From Holothuria scabra (taxonomy: Eukaryota; Echinodermata; Holothuroidea; Aspidochirotida; Holothuriidae): DNA of 64,000 nt. A program made the position numbers and the translations under genes. Below the pieces are notes generated by a model. The model saw only the letters and a program-made list of their open reading frames with translations. It was not told the origin of the DNA and ran no database searches. The stretch lies in the NCBI GenBank assembly GCA_037179385.1, contig CM074180.1:25773455-25837454 (forward strand). The letters run 5' to 3'. Positions within the stretch are counted from its first letter, which is position 1. Every line of letters starts with the position of its first letter. This document shows, piece after piece, positions 20,670 through 31,073 of this stretch.

Positions 20670-22439
20670 ATACAAATGATACCTTTGAATGTACTTAAGG
20701 CATGTTGATTGGTGAAAGCTAACTTTGGCTTTTAGCCTTGTACCACTTGTCGCTGCAGCTCCCAGATATGTGAGCTAGTCTTTACCTAATGTCTGCCCAA
20801 GACCATATTCTACTTAACCTGCGTAGCAGGCTGTACGGCATACTCCTTTGTCAGTCATATCCCTATAACGCCTGCCAAAGTGAACACCTAACAAATTCTT
20901 TTGGATATTCATAGAAAATGTAGCCTCAAGACTGGTTGAATGTTTGTGAATATTTAACAAGATGGCAACATCTGGTCATGTGTAGTAGCCCATACCACCC
21001 ACGTAGTTGGTACGTCACTGTAATACCGTACCCAAGTCCTGGTAGTACCTACTGCACATCAGGTATAGGGCATCTCAGGTTTCAGTCCAGACGTCCACTT
21101 TACTACCACAGGAGTACATACACTCTCTCAAGAACAATAGCACGATTCATTAGAGAATACATGAATAAATCATATTAAGTTAATGAAGTTTGCTTCTAAA
21201 ACTGGACGCAGTCCTGTTCCCTTTGGCGGACAGTGGTTTTGGAAGCTGAGAAACTAAGAAAACCAAGAAAACCACCGGCCGCTCTGCGTGTTATTTTCTG
21301 CTTTGCATTCTTCTGTGTGGTTCTTATGCTATTGTGACACAGCAAAGCAGCACATAAACCATGTAATGGCAGGACAGTAGCCTGTATGTAGCACTCAGAG
21401 GACAACTGAGAATTTCAAATGGTAAATCCATCAAACACTAAGTAATGGTAAGACTGTCACTGTACAGGACCCTTCCTCTCAGGAAGGGGATGGTGAATTT
21501 TTGCTTGGCTGCAGATTCCACCTAAGGTCATATAAACTCTGCAGGACTGAAACACTGAAGTTTGCCAGATTCAGCAAGGTTTTGGCCACTTTGGGAGCTG
21601 TGGCCCCCTTGTCCAATACAGCCTACTAATTTTTTTTTGCCCAGGTTACAACATTGACCAATCAGAATGACTTTTATGTACTTTGTTTATTGTTTGAACT
21701 CAGGACAATAATTTCAATACTATGTCATTTTTCACAGTAATAAAGACCACAGCTGTTGGCAAATATTTTTGAGGTGATTTTGGAGCAACTTTGGCTTGAG
21801 GAGTTGAATCCCCAAGGAATCTAATTGCTGCTACTTCTTCCATAGAGAAATCAAAAAATTCAAAAACACCAGGCACTGCATAATAATCTTCAGGTAAGAA
21901 CAACCCTCCTTTAACAACTCACCTCTAACTCAACATCTGTCCTTAAAGAACTCAACTCTAACTAGGGACCCAGTCAGGAGTTTTTCTTTAAATACAAATT
22001 GCACCTAGTTCAATCTGCTTTTGGAAGCACAGGTAATTGACTTACTATAGATACGATACTGAAAAGGCGACTTTTCCAAATGTTCTCAGATTCCATGAAA
22101 TAGGTTCAACTTCACTGAACCATCAACAAATATCCCCAGTATTACATCCTCTATTTAATATCCGGCTACTTACCTCTCTGGGATTAAACAAATTTAAGAC
22201 CACAAAGAATCCAGGTTTATGTTTTCCTGATGATCATCTAAGGTTATCCTTCTGCTTCCTGTACTGAAGCAAAATATGATGCTATAAATGGCATGTGATG
22301 TCCAAGACTCAAGCCACACATTTGTGAATTCAATTTCACAGATACTTCATTATCCATATTTCAAATTACAGAGATATTTTATACCTCAGAAAGTTATTTT
22401 CTGTAGGTCATTCACACTCAAAGAGGAAATTTAGCCAAT
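20670..22439. other. Unassigned DNA around an exon-like minus-strand frame
   Basis: No repeats recur in this stretch. A slightly GC-richer patch lies at 21185-21400. Apart from the candidate listed at 21700-21903, nothing coding can be supported. Confidence 0.35.
21700..21903 (-). CDS. Possible exon (67-codon frame), unidentified
   Basis: The minus-strand frame reads FLPEDYYAVPGVFEFFDFSM and continues EEVAAIRFLGDSTPQAKVAP, with balanced, globular-protein-like composition. An acceptor-like CTTACCTGAAG lies at its start, but the only donor (TACT/GTGAAA) is weak. The opposite strand of the same interval shows a striking acceptor (TCATTTTTCACAG) and donor (CAG/GTAAGA) at 21738-21893 but has stops in all three frames, so only a non-coding exon could be there. 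The function is unknown. Confidence 0.25.
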   Translation of the reverse strand: MFLPEDYYAVPGVFEFFDFSMEEVAAIRFLGDSTPQAKVAPKSPQKYLPTAVVFITVKNDIVLKLLS

Positions 22440-22669
22440 TCACTTTGAATTTTTGTAGGATTCTACCACATAATCATGATCAAATGTTTGGAAAGCCATG
22501 TGACAACACTTTTCGCACTTGACTTCCATAGAAGGGAGTATAACTCATGGATTTGTATGCAATACTAAATGCTGCAATATCATGAAACTTGGAAACCAAA
22601 TAAGAACAAATTTGTGGTATTTGGCTTTTGCGTCAAAATAAGTTTTGGACAGCTACTTTTGCCCTTTAA
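22440..22669 (-). mobile_element. Family C MITE, diverged, abutting the next copy
   Basis: The right end AAGTTTTGGACAGCTACTTTTGCCCTTTAA reads, on the other strand, as the TTAAAGGGCAAAA..AG..GTCC start of family C. It shares the TTAA at 22666-22669 with the next C element, so the two stand back to back. The left part is decayed. Confidence 0.5.
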
Positions 22670-22929
22670 AGGTCAACAGCAGTCACCCCAAAATTATTTT
22701 GAAACAACTACTGGAACTTTACTTTTTTTCCGTCATTTTTCTTCCAAGAAGCTCTCGGGATATTTTAAGGCTTGAACATTCAACACTCAAGGTTAACCAA
22801 GATATTACTACTTGTAAAGTTAACAATTCAGTGAAAAAAACATTGTCACATTATTGTCAAGAGCCATTCACAAACTAGTATAGACTACTACCCTTGTTCA
22901 AATTGGGGTGACTGAATTTTGCCCTTTAA
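22666..22929 (+). mobile_element. Family C MITE, complete copy
   Basis: TTAA at 22666-22669 and 22926-22929 flank terminal repeats AAAGGTCAACAGCAGTCACCCCAA and, inverted at the right, TTGGGGTGACTGAATTTTGCCCTTT. Internal blocks TGTCACATTATTGTCAAGAGCCATTCA..AAC match other C copies. It is about 264 bp and non-coding. Confidence 0.9.
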
Positions 22930-23077
22930 CGGTCTGTGGCAGGTTTGGGTGATAACCATGGCACATACAAGTCCACTCTTAGCAGCCTACTCCAGGATTT
23001 CCTATGCAAATCAAGGTGTTCATCATGGCTTGGCCTGCACCTCTTTTCATATTTAATTGGTTTGATTGCTTGATCAG

Positions 23078-23160
23078 CTGATGGACTACTCAAGTTTCTT
23101 GCCCAATATGAAATGGAAGAAATGAATGGGGCCTGTGGTTGCCTTGTCTGCATTATGGAG
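23078..23160 (+). CDS. Possible 83-nt internal exon, unidentified
   Basis: The acceptor GGTTTGATTGCTTGATCAG precedes 83 nt that end in ATGGAG/GTAAGG, a consensus donor. One frame is open throughout: 2 nt, then 27 codons beginning DGLLKFLAQYEMEEMNG and ending CLVCIME, a helix-like and Cys-bearing sequence. It begins in phase 1 and ends in phase 0. This is the most convincing exon candidate of the window, but I do not recognise its family, and a minus-strand frame of 87 codons also crosses the site. Confidence 0.35.
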
Positions 23161-23243
23161 GTAAGGCACATAATTGCCATATCAGCCATGCTTTAATTTC
23201 ATGATCAAAAGGACAGTTTAATGATTGACAGAAGTAGTTAACT

Positions 23244-23549
23244 TTAAAGGACCAATCCTCTCACCCCAAACAGTACCAATTCTCGTAACCTTCTTACTGA
23301 AGCCCCTCCCACAATTGTAAGAAATTCACCCTCACCCAGATACAATCTCAGTTTATTGCTTCTTGGTGAGTATAAAAAAAACTTAATTTATATAATCAAA
23401 ACACTCTCAGTACCATTCATGCTGTGTAATATAAGCTTTGGTACTCTGCATTGTTTGGATTTGCTGTCAATCAAAGAGCTGAGCCAATTGAGAATTTCAG
23501 TACCTGTGTACCAAAATTGTAGTTTGGGGTGAGAGGTTTGGCCCTTTAA
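23244..23549 (+). mobile_element. Family A MITE, complete copy
   Basis: Full-length, with TTAA at both borders (23244-23247, 23546-23549) and near-consensus interior. It contains TTCTTGGTGAGTAT, the splice-donor-like site typical of the family. Confidence 0.95.
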
Positions 23550-23716
23550 AATTCTAACCGAGATGTTTGCTTTGTGCGTGACTGTTAATTGTATAAATGT
23601 GTAGAGACATGCATGTACCATGAAAGGTGTCATAGTAAGCAAAGGCTTCAAAAGATGAGAGAAGATAGGGGTGAAGAATTCAGACCAAAGATTTGCTCAT
23701 GTGGATCCATAGTTTA

Positions 23717-24029
23717 CAGGGTTAATCCTCTCACCCCAAACTGCAATTTTTGTAGCAGCCCACAGAAATTCTCAACTGGCTTAGCTCTTTGATTGACAGT
23801 TCAAACAATGCAAAGTACCAAAGCTCATATTACAGAGCCTGAGCTTGTACTGACTTCTGAGAATGTTTTGATTACATGTTTGGTTTGGAATACTCACCCT
23901 GCAGCAATAAACTGAGGATATGTCTGGAGTGAGGATGAATCTGGAAACATCAGGGAGGGGCTTAAGAAAGTAGGTCAGGAGAATTGAATTGTTGGGGGTG
24001 GGGGTAGGAGAGGATCATGCCTTTAATAT
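23717..24029 (-). mobile_element. Family A MITE, diverged minus-strand copy
   Basis: It reads in reverse: GGGTTAATCCTCTCACCCCAAACTGCAATTTT, CTTAGCTCTTTGATTGACAG, GAATGTTTTGATTAC, GCAATAAACTGAG, GGAGGGGCTTAAG, then GGTAGGAGAGGATCATGCCTTTAA. Both ends are present though mutated. Confidence 0.9.
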
Positions 24030-25319
24030 CCAGCTGATCTAACACATACAAACAAATAATGTTTTATACATGAATGCAACATTGTCAGTGTGGCAGTCAG
24101 CTAAGACTTCATAAGACAGGGAGGGATAAAGGGTGAGACATGCAGACTGAAATGTTTGCTGCGTACCCCAGTTTTACCTCTCACCTGATTTATATAAATC
24201 ATATGAACAAAGACAATATTGAGCCTCAGTCCTACTTTTCTGCAGATTTAAATGGGAATTTTTACACCAAAAACACAATTTAGACATATAGCACTGCACA
24301 AAACTGCCCTTGAGATCCCTCCGATTATAAGCTAGGGATGAATGAATTAATAAATTTTTCATGCCAACTCAAATTTTGTAATACATGTTTTAGGTTAGGA
24401 CTGGTTTGTTTACCCCAACGATGTGTAGGATGTGGGCATGTGTATAACCACCAAAATGAAGCAGGGAACTCATTCATTGCCCATGGCAGCTTGAATGAGA
24501 AAAGGAGAGGAAGCACAAAAAAAAAGATAAAAGAGCATTTTCAACAATCAGGTATTTTGACTTTTTGGCTTGCGTTTCCATCTCATATTTCACACTTACA
24601 AATTTCACGTATATAGATATATATCAGCTGTTTGAAATGATTTCAGTTTTTCCTGGATGTTTAAGTGCTGATAAAATTAAGTAAAACCATGTCATTGGTT
24701 TGATATGTGGGTGTGGCTCTTTCACTTCCCAAGTCATTGAAGCTATGATGAATCAGCATACCATATTATAATCTGACAATTAGGAAGTGAATATTTTTAT
24801 TACCTTTCAACAATAGGGAAATAAGTGTTTCAAACAAAAAGAAACAAATTTAAAAGCTAATGAAAGTTCTCTTCTTCAAGGAGACAACACATGCCTAATG
24901 CTTTACTTTATTTTTCATATTGCACAGTTTGGAGTTAGTCCTCATACATTTCACATTTCAGTAAGAGGACAATATTTATTGTCGTATGATTTTCATGAGC
25001 TATGCGTTCATGAATTAGGTTATTTATCTCTCTAATTTTACACTCTCAGTCCAGTCATTTACATCTTTTAATGTCAGTTGAGTCAAGTCAGTGATGATTG
25101 AGTCATTGTATTATTTCTTTGAGGAAAATTGTATGGTAGAATTCCTCAAGTCATTTCCCTTTTGATAATTATAGTGAATCGAGTAATTACTACACACTAC
25201 AGCAAGTGCACTACCGTTGGAATCCAATTTGGATGACTATTTTCTGTTGTAGAAGCCGGTCACCCCAAGTTTATTTTCAAGTATTGAAAGTATTACAGGT
25301 ATTCTTTTGCCCATTACAG

Positions 25320-25385
25320 CTATCTTTGACCATGAGCAGTTTTCATTTATGTTTTCATATAAATCATTCAATTTCAAAAGGCCTT
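25320..25385 (+). CDS. Possible 66-nt internal exon, unidentified
   Basis: A strong acceptor (TATTCTTTTGCCCATTACAG) is followed by 66 nt to CCTT/GTAAGATA, a donor with a poor last exon base. The frame giving IFDHEQFSFMFSYKSFNFKR is open, starting with 2 nt and ending with 1. The phase does not join directly to the candidate at 23160. The family is not recognised, and a second frame is open as well, so chance is possible. Confidence 0.22.
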
Positions 25386-25699
25386 GTAAGATACAGAGTT
25401 GCATGAATTAAACAAAAAGAGACAAAAAATATGGTAACATAACTGAAATGAGTCATTTTGGAATTTGTACAATGGAGCACACCAATTAAAGTTGGAAAGA
25501 TTCTCCCTTTAAACTTTGCTGGAATTAAAATATTGAACACAATCAACACTCTGTCCAGATGAAAAAGAATGCAATTCCTGGTTTTTTATTCACACAAAAA
25601 TTTGAAAAAAAAAAAAAAAAAACAGTTTCTTGCTTCCATATTTAAGAAGTGGGCACCTTTGTAGCAATGTTAGAACTTTTGTAAATAAATGGCCCTTAA

Positions 25700-25860
25700 A
25701 AAAACTTCAGAAAGCACCTTATAAGGGTCTTGAAGGATACTTTTCCCCCTGAATAAACACACCTAAAACTTTGACCAAGTGCACCATAAATTTGGACTTG
25801 GGGTTTAGCAGTAACACATCCCCTGTTTTTTTAGTTTTTAGCAGAATCCCTGTTTAAAAG
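25700..25860 (+). repeat. Family F dispersed repeat, copy 1
   Basis: Blocks GCACCTTATAAGGGTCTTGAAG, TTTTCCCCCTGAATAAACACACCT, ATTTGGACTTGGGGTTTAGCAGTAA and AGCAGAATCCCTG align in the same order and orientation with 50262-50420. Ends are not defined, and it is non-coding. Confidence 0.75.
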
Positions 25861-27003
25861 CTTATGGGTTTAGTTAAGTCATTACCTAATATTAGCTGCA
25901 TGGTGTGATCTCAGCTGAAGAAAAAAAAACAACTAGAATACAGAACATTTAACAACCTTTCAGAGTAAACAATTAAGTTTTTATTATTACTGTACTAGAA
26001 TATGGGATTAAATTTAGTGCCTAATAATTTTGTTCACAATACATCTCCAAATCAGACAAGATGGCAGATTGATCATACTGCCCCTAATTTACAGGGTAAT
26101 TGAAACCTACTTTTCCTTTCTATATTTCACAAAACATAAGTATGTCTTGTGTTACATTTAAATGCAACAATATAGTCAGAAGTTCTGTCACACTGTGAGC
26201 ACAAATTTTAAACGTTACAATAGTACTATGGTATTAAGACACATGGACATACTGATGGAGTTGATATCATTGTACATAATACATGTATATAAATATACAC
26301 ATATGTATATAATATAATGCTGATGGTGCTCAGGCACATGACAATTTTTATTATTAGCCTAATTAGTCAGGCTTCACATCCAATAATGACATATAAAAAG
26401 TTGAGAATTTCAGTACTTTTGTATTTTTTAGCATAATTTGAAAGATTGTCTGGATATGGATTTTCCAAAAATGAATTGAATTGATAATTACTCACTCACT
26501 GAACATTTACACAGGATATGGAGATTAACTTAGTTTGACCATTTGTCATAAGTGACCAGCTGTGATTATAGTTCCCTGAAAAGTACAGAGAATGTTGACC
26601 AGAGGGACGAAAGGGGTGCCCCCTAACCAAACAAAATTTTTCCTCTTTTCAAGCAATTTGGTGCAATACTTATAAAAAGCAAAACCAGGAGGCAACTGGT
26701 CAAATAATATGAGGAATAAAAAAAATCTGGACATTCTGGCCAAATTTCAAAGAACCTGGCTGTCTCTGCCAGGAACCAGTAAAAGGAGAAATGTCCAGGT
26801 AAATGTCAATTTCTGGTAACCCAGGCACGTAGCCAGGATTGTGTGTGTATGTGGGGGGCGAGGGGGGGGGTTGGGGGCTCAACTGGAGGGAAAGTCTAAA
26901 GGCCCAATTCTCTCACCCCAAACAGTAGCAATTCTCCTGACCTTCTAACTTAAGCCCCTCCCACAATTATCTGAAATTCATCCTCATCCAGACTCAATCT
27001 CAA

Positions 27004-27369
27004 GGCTTGATCTCACGTACCCTGCGACACTCGGTGTTACCTAGTGTTTACAATCAGGCAAAATTGCAAGTTAACCCCATGTTTTACAGTCTGTGTTCTC
27101 ACGTACCCCGTGTGTCTTTGATTGGGTAGTGTTAACATAGTAACGAGGTCAAATATTTCACAACCTGATAACTGTTAAATATTAGAAAATACCTGTCATC
27201 AGTGCCATAAACACCTGTGACCTTGCTTGATTAAAACAAACACTGTGTTTAAAACTTCTACCCTGCAATTTGAGGTGGATCAAAATTTGAACACCGACCC
27301 CATGGTCCCATGTTTCTTGAGTGCAAGCTGACACGGTGTTACCTCGAGCATGGGTACATGAGACCACAG
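27004..27369 (-). mobile_element. Family G element, copy 2
   Basis: The ends TTGATCTCACGTACCCTGCG and GGGTACATGAGACCACAG are inverted relative to each other, like copy 1. The interior CACCTGTGACCTTGCTTGATTAAAACAAACACTGTGTTTAAAA is the reverse complement of the copy 1 core. It is inserted in the CAATCTCAGTTTATTGC part of an A MITE. Target duplication is unclear. Confidence 0.85.
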
Positions 27370-27492
27370 TATCAGTTTATCATTGCTTCAGGGTCACGGT
27401 GAGTATAAAAAGGGCTCAGCCTGAACGTGTATAATCAAAACACTCTCAGTACAGTTCATACTGTGTAATATACAAGATTTGGTTGGCACTTA

Positions 27493-28894
27493 ACATAACA
27501 TAACATAACATAACAGGTTGAAGGGCAAAGGAGGGCCAAGGCCCCATAAGATGCCCTGAAGACCAAGCCCTAATCAAAAGTCAAACCACCAAAGCTTGAC
27601 TACAGCCCCAAACAATCAGATTCTACCACAGCCATGGAAAAACCTGTCAATGTTAACCTTAAAGCAGTGAACTGAGGGGGAGTTAACTACCCAGTCTGGT
27701 AGACAATTCCACTCGTTGACAACTCTATGGGAGAAACTAAACTTCCTAATGTCAAGCCTTGCAAAAGGCTTTTCAAGCTTTTTACAATGCCCACGCACCC
27801 GAGAATTACCTTGAACCCTTAAATAACTACAAGTCAGCAGGGGATTTCTTTCACAAAGAAACTTGAAAACCTGGAGCATGTCTCCCCTAATCCTTCTCAG
27901 CTCCAAGGTGGTAAGCCCAAGATGTTTAAGCCTAGCATGATAGGGCAAATTTCTCACCTCAGGAATGAGGCGAGTGGCTCTCCTCTGAACCTGCTCTAAA
28001 ACAAACTTGTCCTTTTCATAGAAGGGACTCCAAGCCTGAGCTGCATAGTCAAGATGGGGTCTTACCAACTGCTTATACAAATTAAGTACAATATCCTTAC
28101 TAAAATTGATGAAATTCCTCTTGATCAATCCAAGCACTCTATTAGCCTTTACAGCAGTGGCTGCACACTGCTTTGATGACTTTAAGTCCCCAGTAATTAC
28201 AACACCCAGATCTTTCTCAGAGGTGACATTACTTAAAACACAACCATTCATGTTATAATCATAGCTAAAACTTTTGGGACCAAAATGAAGGACCCTACAC
28301 TTATCTGCATTAAAAGACATTTGCCAGGTCTGAGACCAAGAAAATAACCTATCCAGATCTTTCTGCAGCAGTAAGGCATCATCCAAAATGCTAATTTTCC
28401 TATAAAGCTTAGTATCATCTGCAAACTTACTTATACCAGATGTAAGAGAACTATCAATATCATTGATGAAAATTAAGAAAAGAAGTGGGCCAAGGACAGA
28501 ACCCTGTGGTACTCCACTTGTGACTTCTTTCCAAGAGGAGAAGTTACCATTGACAGCAACTCTCTGAGATCTACCATGAAGCCACGAATTTATCCAATCA
28601 GCACAATTGCCCTGAACCCCTAACCTATGCAGTTTAACCATTAGCCTACCTAATGGAACTTTATCAAAAGCCTTTGAAAAGTCAAGGTAAATGACATCAA
28701 CGCCATACCCAGAATCAAGAGATGAAGAGACATCTTCAAGAAAGCTCAGTAAGTTAGTAACACAAGATCTGCTTGGCAGGAAACCATGCTGTGACAGATT
28801 AAGTAACTCATTATCTAAAAGATACTTAAGTAAACTATCCTTAATCAAAGATTCCATAACTTTGCACACAACACTGCTTAAACTGACTGGTTAA
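27493..28894 (-). mobile_element. 5'-truncated CR1-like LINE
   Basis: The element lies on the minus strand. Its 3' end at 27493 carries the short repeat (TGTTA)n, about four units, typical of CR1-group 3' tails and unlike poly-A. Its 5' end is cut inside the reverse transcriptase, just before the PVSLSSVVCKV motif at about 28890. ACTTA occurs on both sides (27488-27492, 28895-28899) and may be a short target duplication. It is inserted in the GCTTTGGTACTCTGCATTG part of an A MITE. Confidence 0.9.
27616..28869 (-). pseudogene. Reverse transcriptase of a CR1-like LINE (N-terminally truncated)
   Basis: The frame of 417 codons is intact but lacks the endonuclease and the first part of the polymerase; the open reading continues upstream of the first Met to PVSLSSVV at the break. 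Visible RT motifs, numbered from that Met, are QHGF at 27-30, YLDFSKAFDKV at 61-71 (first catalytic Asp), GVPQGSVLGPLL at 119-130 and FADD at 149-152 (catalytic Asp pair). A C-terminal LVRPHLDYAAQAWSP block with the VQRRATRLIP motif is typical of the CR1/Jockey group. In a complete element this enzyme would copy the LINE RNA at a nicked target. With no endonuclease the copy cannot move by itself. The absence of stops suggests recent insertion. Confidence 0.93.
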
Positions 28895-29003
28895 ACTTAG
28901 CATTGTTTGATTTAGTTCCCAATCAAAGAGCTGAGCCAGTTGAGAATTTCGTAAAAACTCCTACCAAAATTGTAGTATGGAGTGAGAGGATTGGTCCTTT
29001 TAG

Positions 29004-30705
29004 TTTGAGTTTTCAAGTATGGCTGATTTAAGTACAGGTTATTGCCAATCAACTTGTTTCTGTTTAAGTACATTTAACATAGCGTGAGTGTCTTACAGAC
29101 TTGAGATTTGTAATACACTCAGTTGGTTTGCAAGTTCACAAAGGTTTTCCAAGTTTTTTTCACATATTTATGTAGGCTTACCACTGCAACCCAACCTTGC
29201 AATGCAAAAAACACCTAAAATACCTGTTTTTTCTCTCTATCTTTAAGACTGCAGACAATGTTAATTGAAACAAGTTTACTTTGACTTCAAGTCAAATATT
29301 GTATCACCTTTGCCTAACAGATTCTTTTCTGGGATAGTGTTTAAGATATGATCTAGACTTCAATGTTTGAAATGCATAGGATGATTGCCCACTGAAACAT
29401 CTTCAAACAAGTATATCAATAGAACTGAACGTAGACTAGAAATGGAAACACAAGTATGAGCTGGTTGGTTTTAAGGGTGGGTTATAGATTACCTACTTTT
29501 TAAGATGATGCAAAGGTTGTAAAACGTAATTTAATGTTCTAATGCTGAGTGTGTGCAGAAGTTGTGTAGTATCGTCTTGTCAACTTCATACTTTGGTATG
29601 TCCTTCGTCAACCCCCCCCCCTTCCAAGCACATTCAATACTTGGCAGCCTGTTTATAATATCACCCTGTATCAACAGTAAAATACTGTATAAGAACACAG
29701 ACAAGGAATAGCAAAACTAATTCCATAGAACAATGGGTTTCTCTTTGAATTGTCATCAACATTTTTAACCTTTCTCTCCAATAAGTTAATTAGTTGACCC
29801 CATGGCACTATAAGTAGCTGTGAGGTAATAGGTCCATTATGCGCTTTCTCTTTTAAAACAATGCATTGTTCATAATGTCACAATCCTTACACTCAATGTG
29901 TGCTAGCGCATACAGGTTTTTAATTTGAATTTAAATAAATGGCCACCTTACAATGATGCTGCCAACTTTTGCTTTCAATACATATTGCACAATAGTTATG
30001 GGGTTTCATGTACATTCATATCAATGGTACTTGTTACATTACATGTCACACAAGGTATGTATCTAGAAAATTATACAACACTGGCTTAAAAAGGCAAATT
30101 TGAAGGATTTTTTTCTTTTTTACAGAAACTTCATCTTGCAATTTTAAGGAACTGCTGAGAAATCATAAGTTTGATAGTTAGTTAATATAGATGGAGTTTT
30201 GCAGCCTAGTTTCCAACCAACTGGTTCAAGTCAAGCTGGTCACAGCCTTTTTTTCCAGTTGAAATCATCAAAACTAAATATGCAGCATCTGTGCAGCTTT
30301 GTTTAGTGTGTGGTGGTGGTGGGGGGGTGGGTGGGTGGGGTGGGATGGAGAAGGGGGTTGGGGAGCTGACATACATATCTAGTTGTGCTATTTCACTTTA
30401 AAGCTATGGATCAGTATACATAGAGTTTTCTCAGAGTATACCAAATATCATGAAAGATACATGGAAGAGTAACAGGAGAAATCTAAGAGAGATTTAGAAA
30501 AATTCATCCCATGCCTAAACTTGTGAAGAACTTATCAATACCATGCAATGACTTGATGCTACTTCAAGCATAAATTTGATGATAGTCCAGAAGGTTGACA
30601 TTTGATAGAAGTTAATTTCAGATTAAACTGCAAGGGGATCTAAACCTACAATGTACCATGAGTAATTTGATCCCATTTTCATTAGGCCTTATTCAGATTT
30701 TTTTT
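29004..30705. other. Unassigned DNA with a SINE scrap and G-rich tract
   Basis: A SINE 3' fragment in minus orientation is at 30176-30258 (GTTAGTTAATATAGATGGAGTTTT, TTTCCAACCAACTGGTTCAAG). A G-rich tract with many GGG runs is at 30303-30363. A strong pyrimidine-AG site (TTTTTTTCTTTTTTACAG, ending at about 30124) is followed by short open frames but has no donor. No gene is supported. Confidence 0.4.
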
Positions 30706-31073
30706 TAAAGAGACTCATTGAGTTGATATTGAAAACTTAATGAGAGTCTCAAAGGGTCACTACCACATAACAATGCTTAAAGTTAGCATAACAAGTCAAG
30801 TTTCAAGTCCAAAAGTCACAGAAAACGTTAAATTTTGAATTTTCTAGTGTCCTGACTTGTAACAGTTTTGTACATAATTTGAAAATGTGTCTGGTCACAA
30901 ATTTTTGAAAACGGACTTGAACCGTTGATTACTCACTCATATAACAGTTATTTGTATGTAGGGTATGGGCATTGTCTAAGATTGACCATTTGTCATTGGT
31001 ATGTGAAGATAACTTAGCACGTTTGGAAAAATTTTAGTTGAATTTCATGAACAAACTCAATGAGCTGCTTTAA
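30706..31073 (+). mobile_element. Family D MITE, complete copy 2
   Basis: Its borders are TTTAAAGAGACTCATTGAGTTG and, inverted at the right, CAACTCAATGAGCTGCTTTAA, giving TTAA on both sides (31070-31073 at the right). Internal blocks match copies 1 and 3. It is about 365 bp and non-coding. Confidence 0.9.

Larger units (their letters stand above)
24030..26895. other. Unassigned DNA with repeat scraps
   Basis: It holds a decayed hAT-MITE look-alike at about 25030-25200 (repeated GAGTCA/TGACTC-type words), a 20-base poly-A at about 25602-25621, the F repeat at 25700-25860, and a G-rich tract at 26846-26876 after ACGTAGCCAGGATT. No gene other than the candidate at 25320-25385 is supported. Confidence 0.4.
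26896..29003 (+). mobile_element. Family A MITE split by a G element and a LINE
   Basis: The A left part is 26896-27003 (CTAAAGGCCCAATTCTCTCACC..CAGACTCAATCT). The middle is about 27370-27490 (ATCAGTTTATCATTGCTTCAGGG..AACACTCTCAGTACAG). The right end is about 28900-29003 (GCATTGTTTGATTTAG..AGCTGAGCCAGTTGAGAATTTCG..GTGAGAGGATTGGTCC). Two independent insertions, G at 27004-27369 and a LINE at about 27493-28894, separate them. This stretches a 300 bp element over 2.1 kb. Confidence 0.9.

Noticed and set aside
21738..21893. Plus-strand exon with excellent splice sites
   Set aside because: Stops in every frame; only a non-coding exon would be possible, and nothing else supports one.
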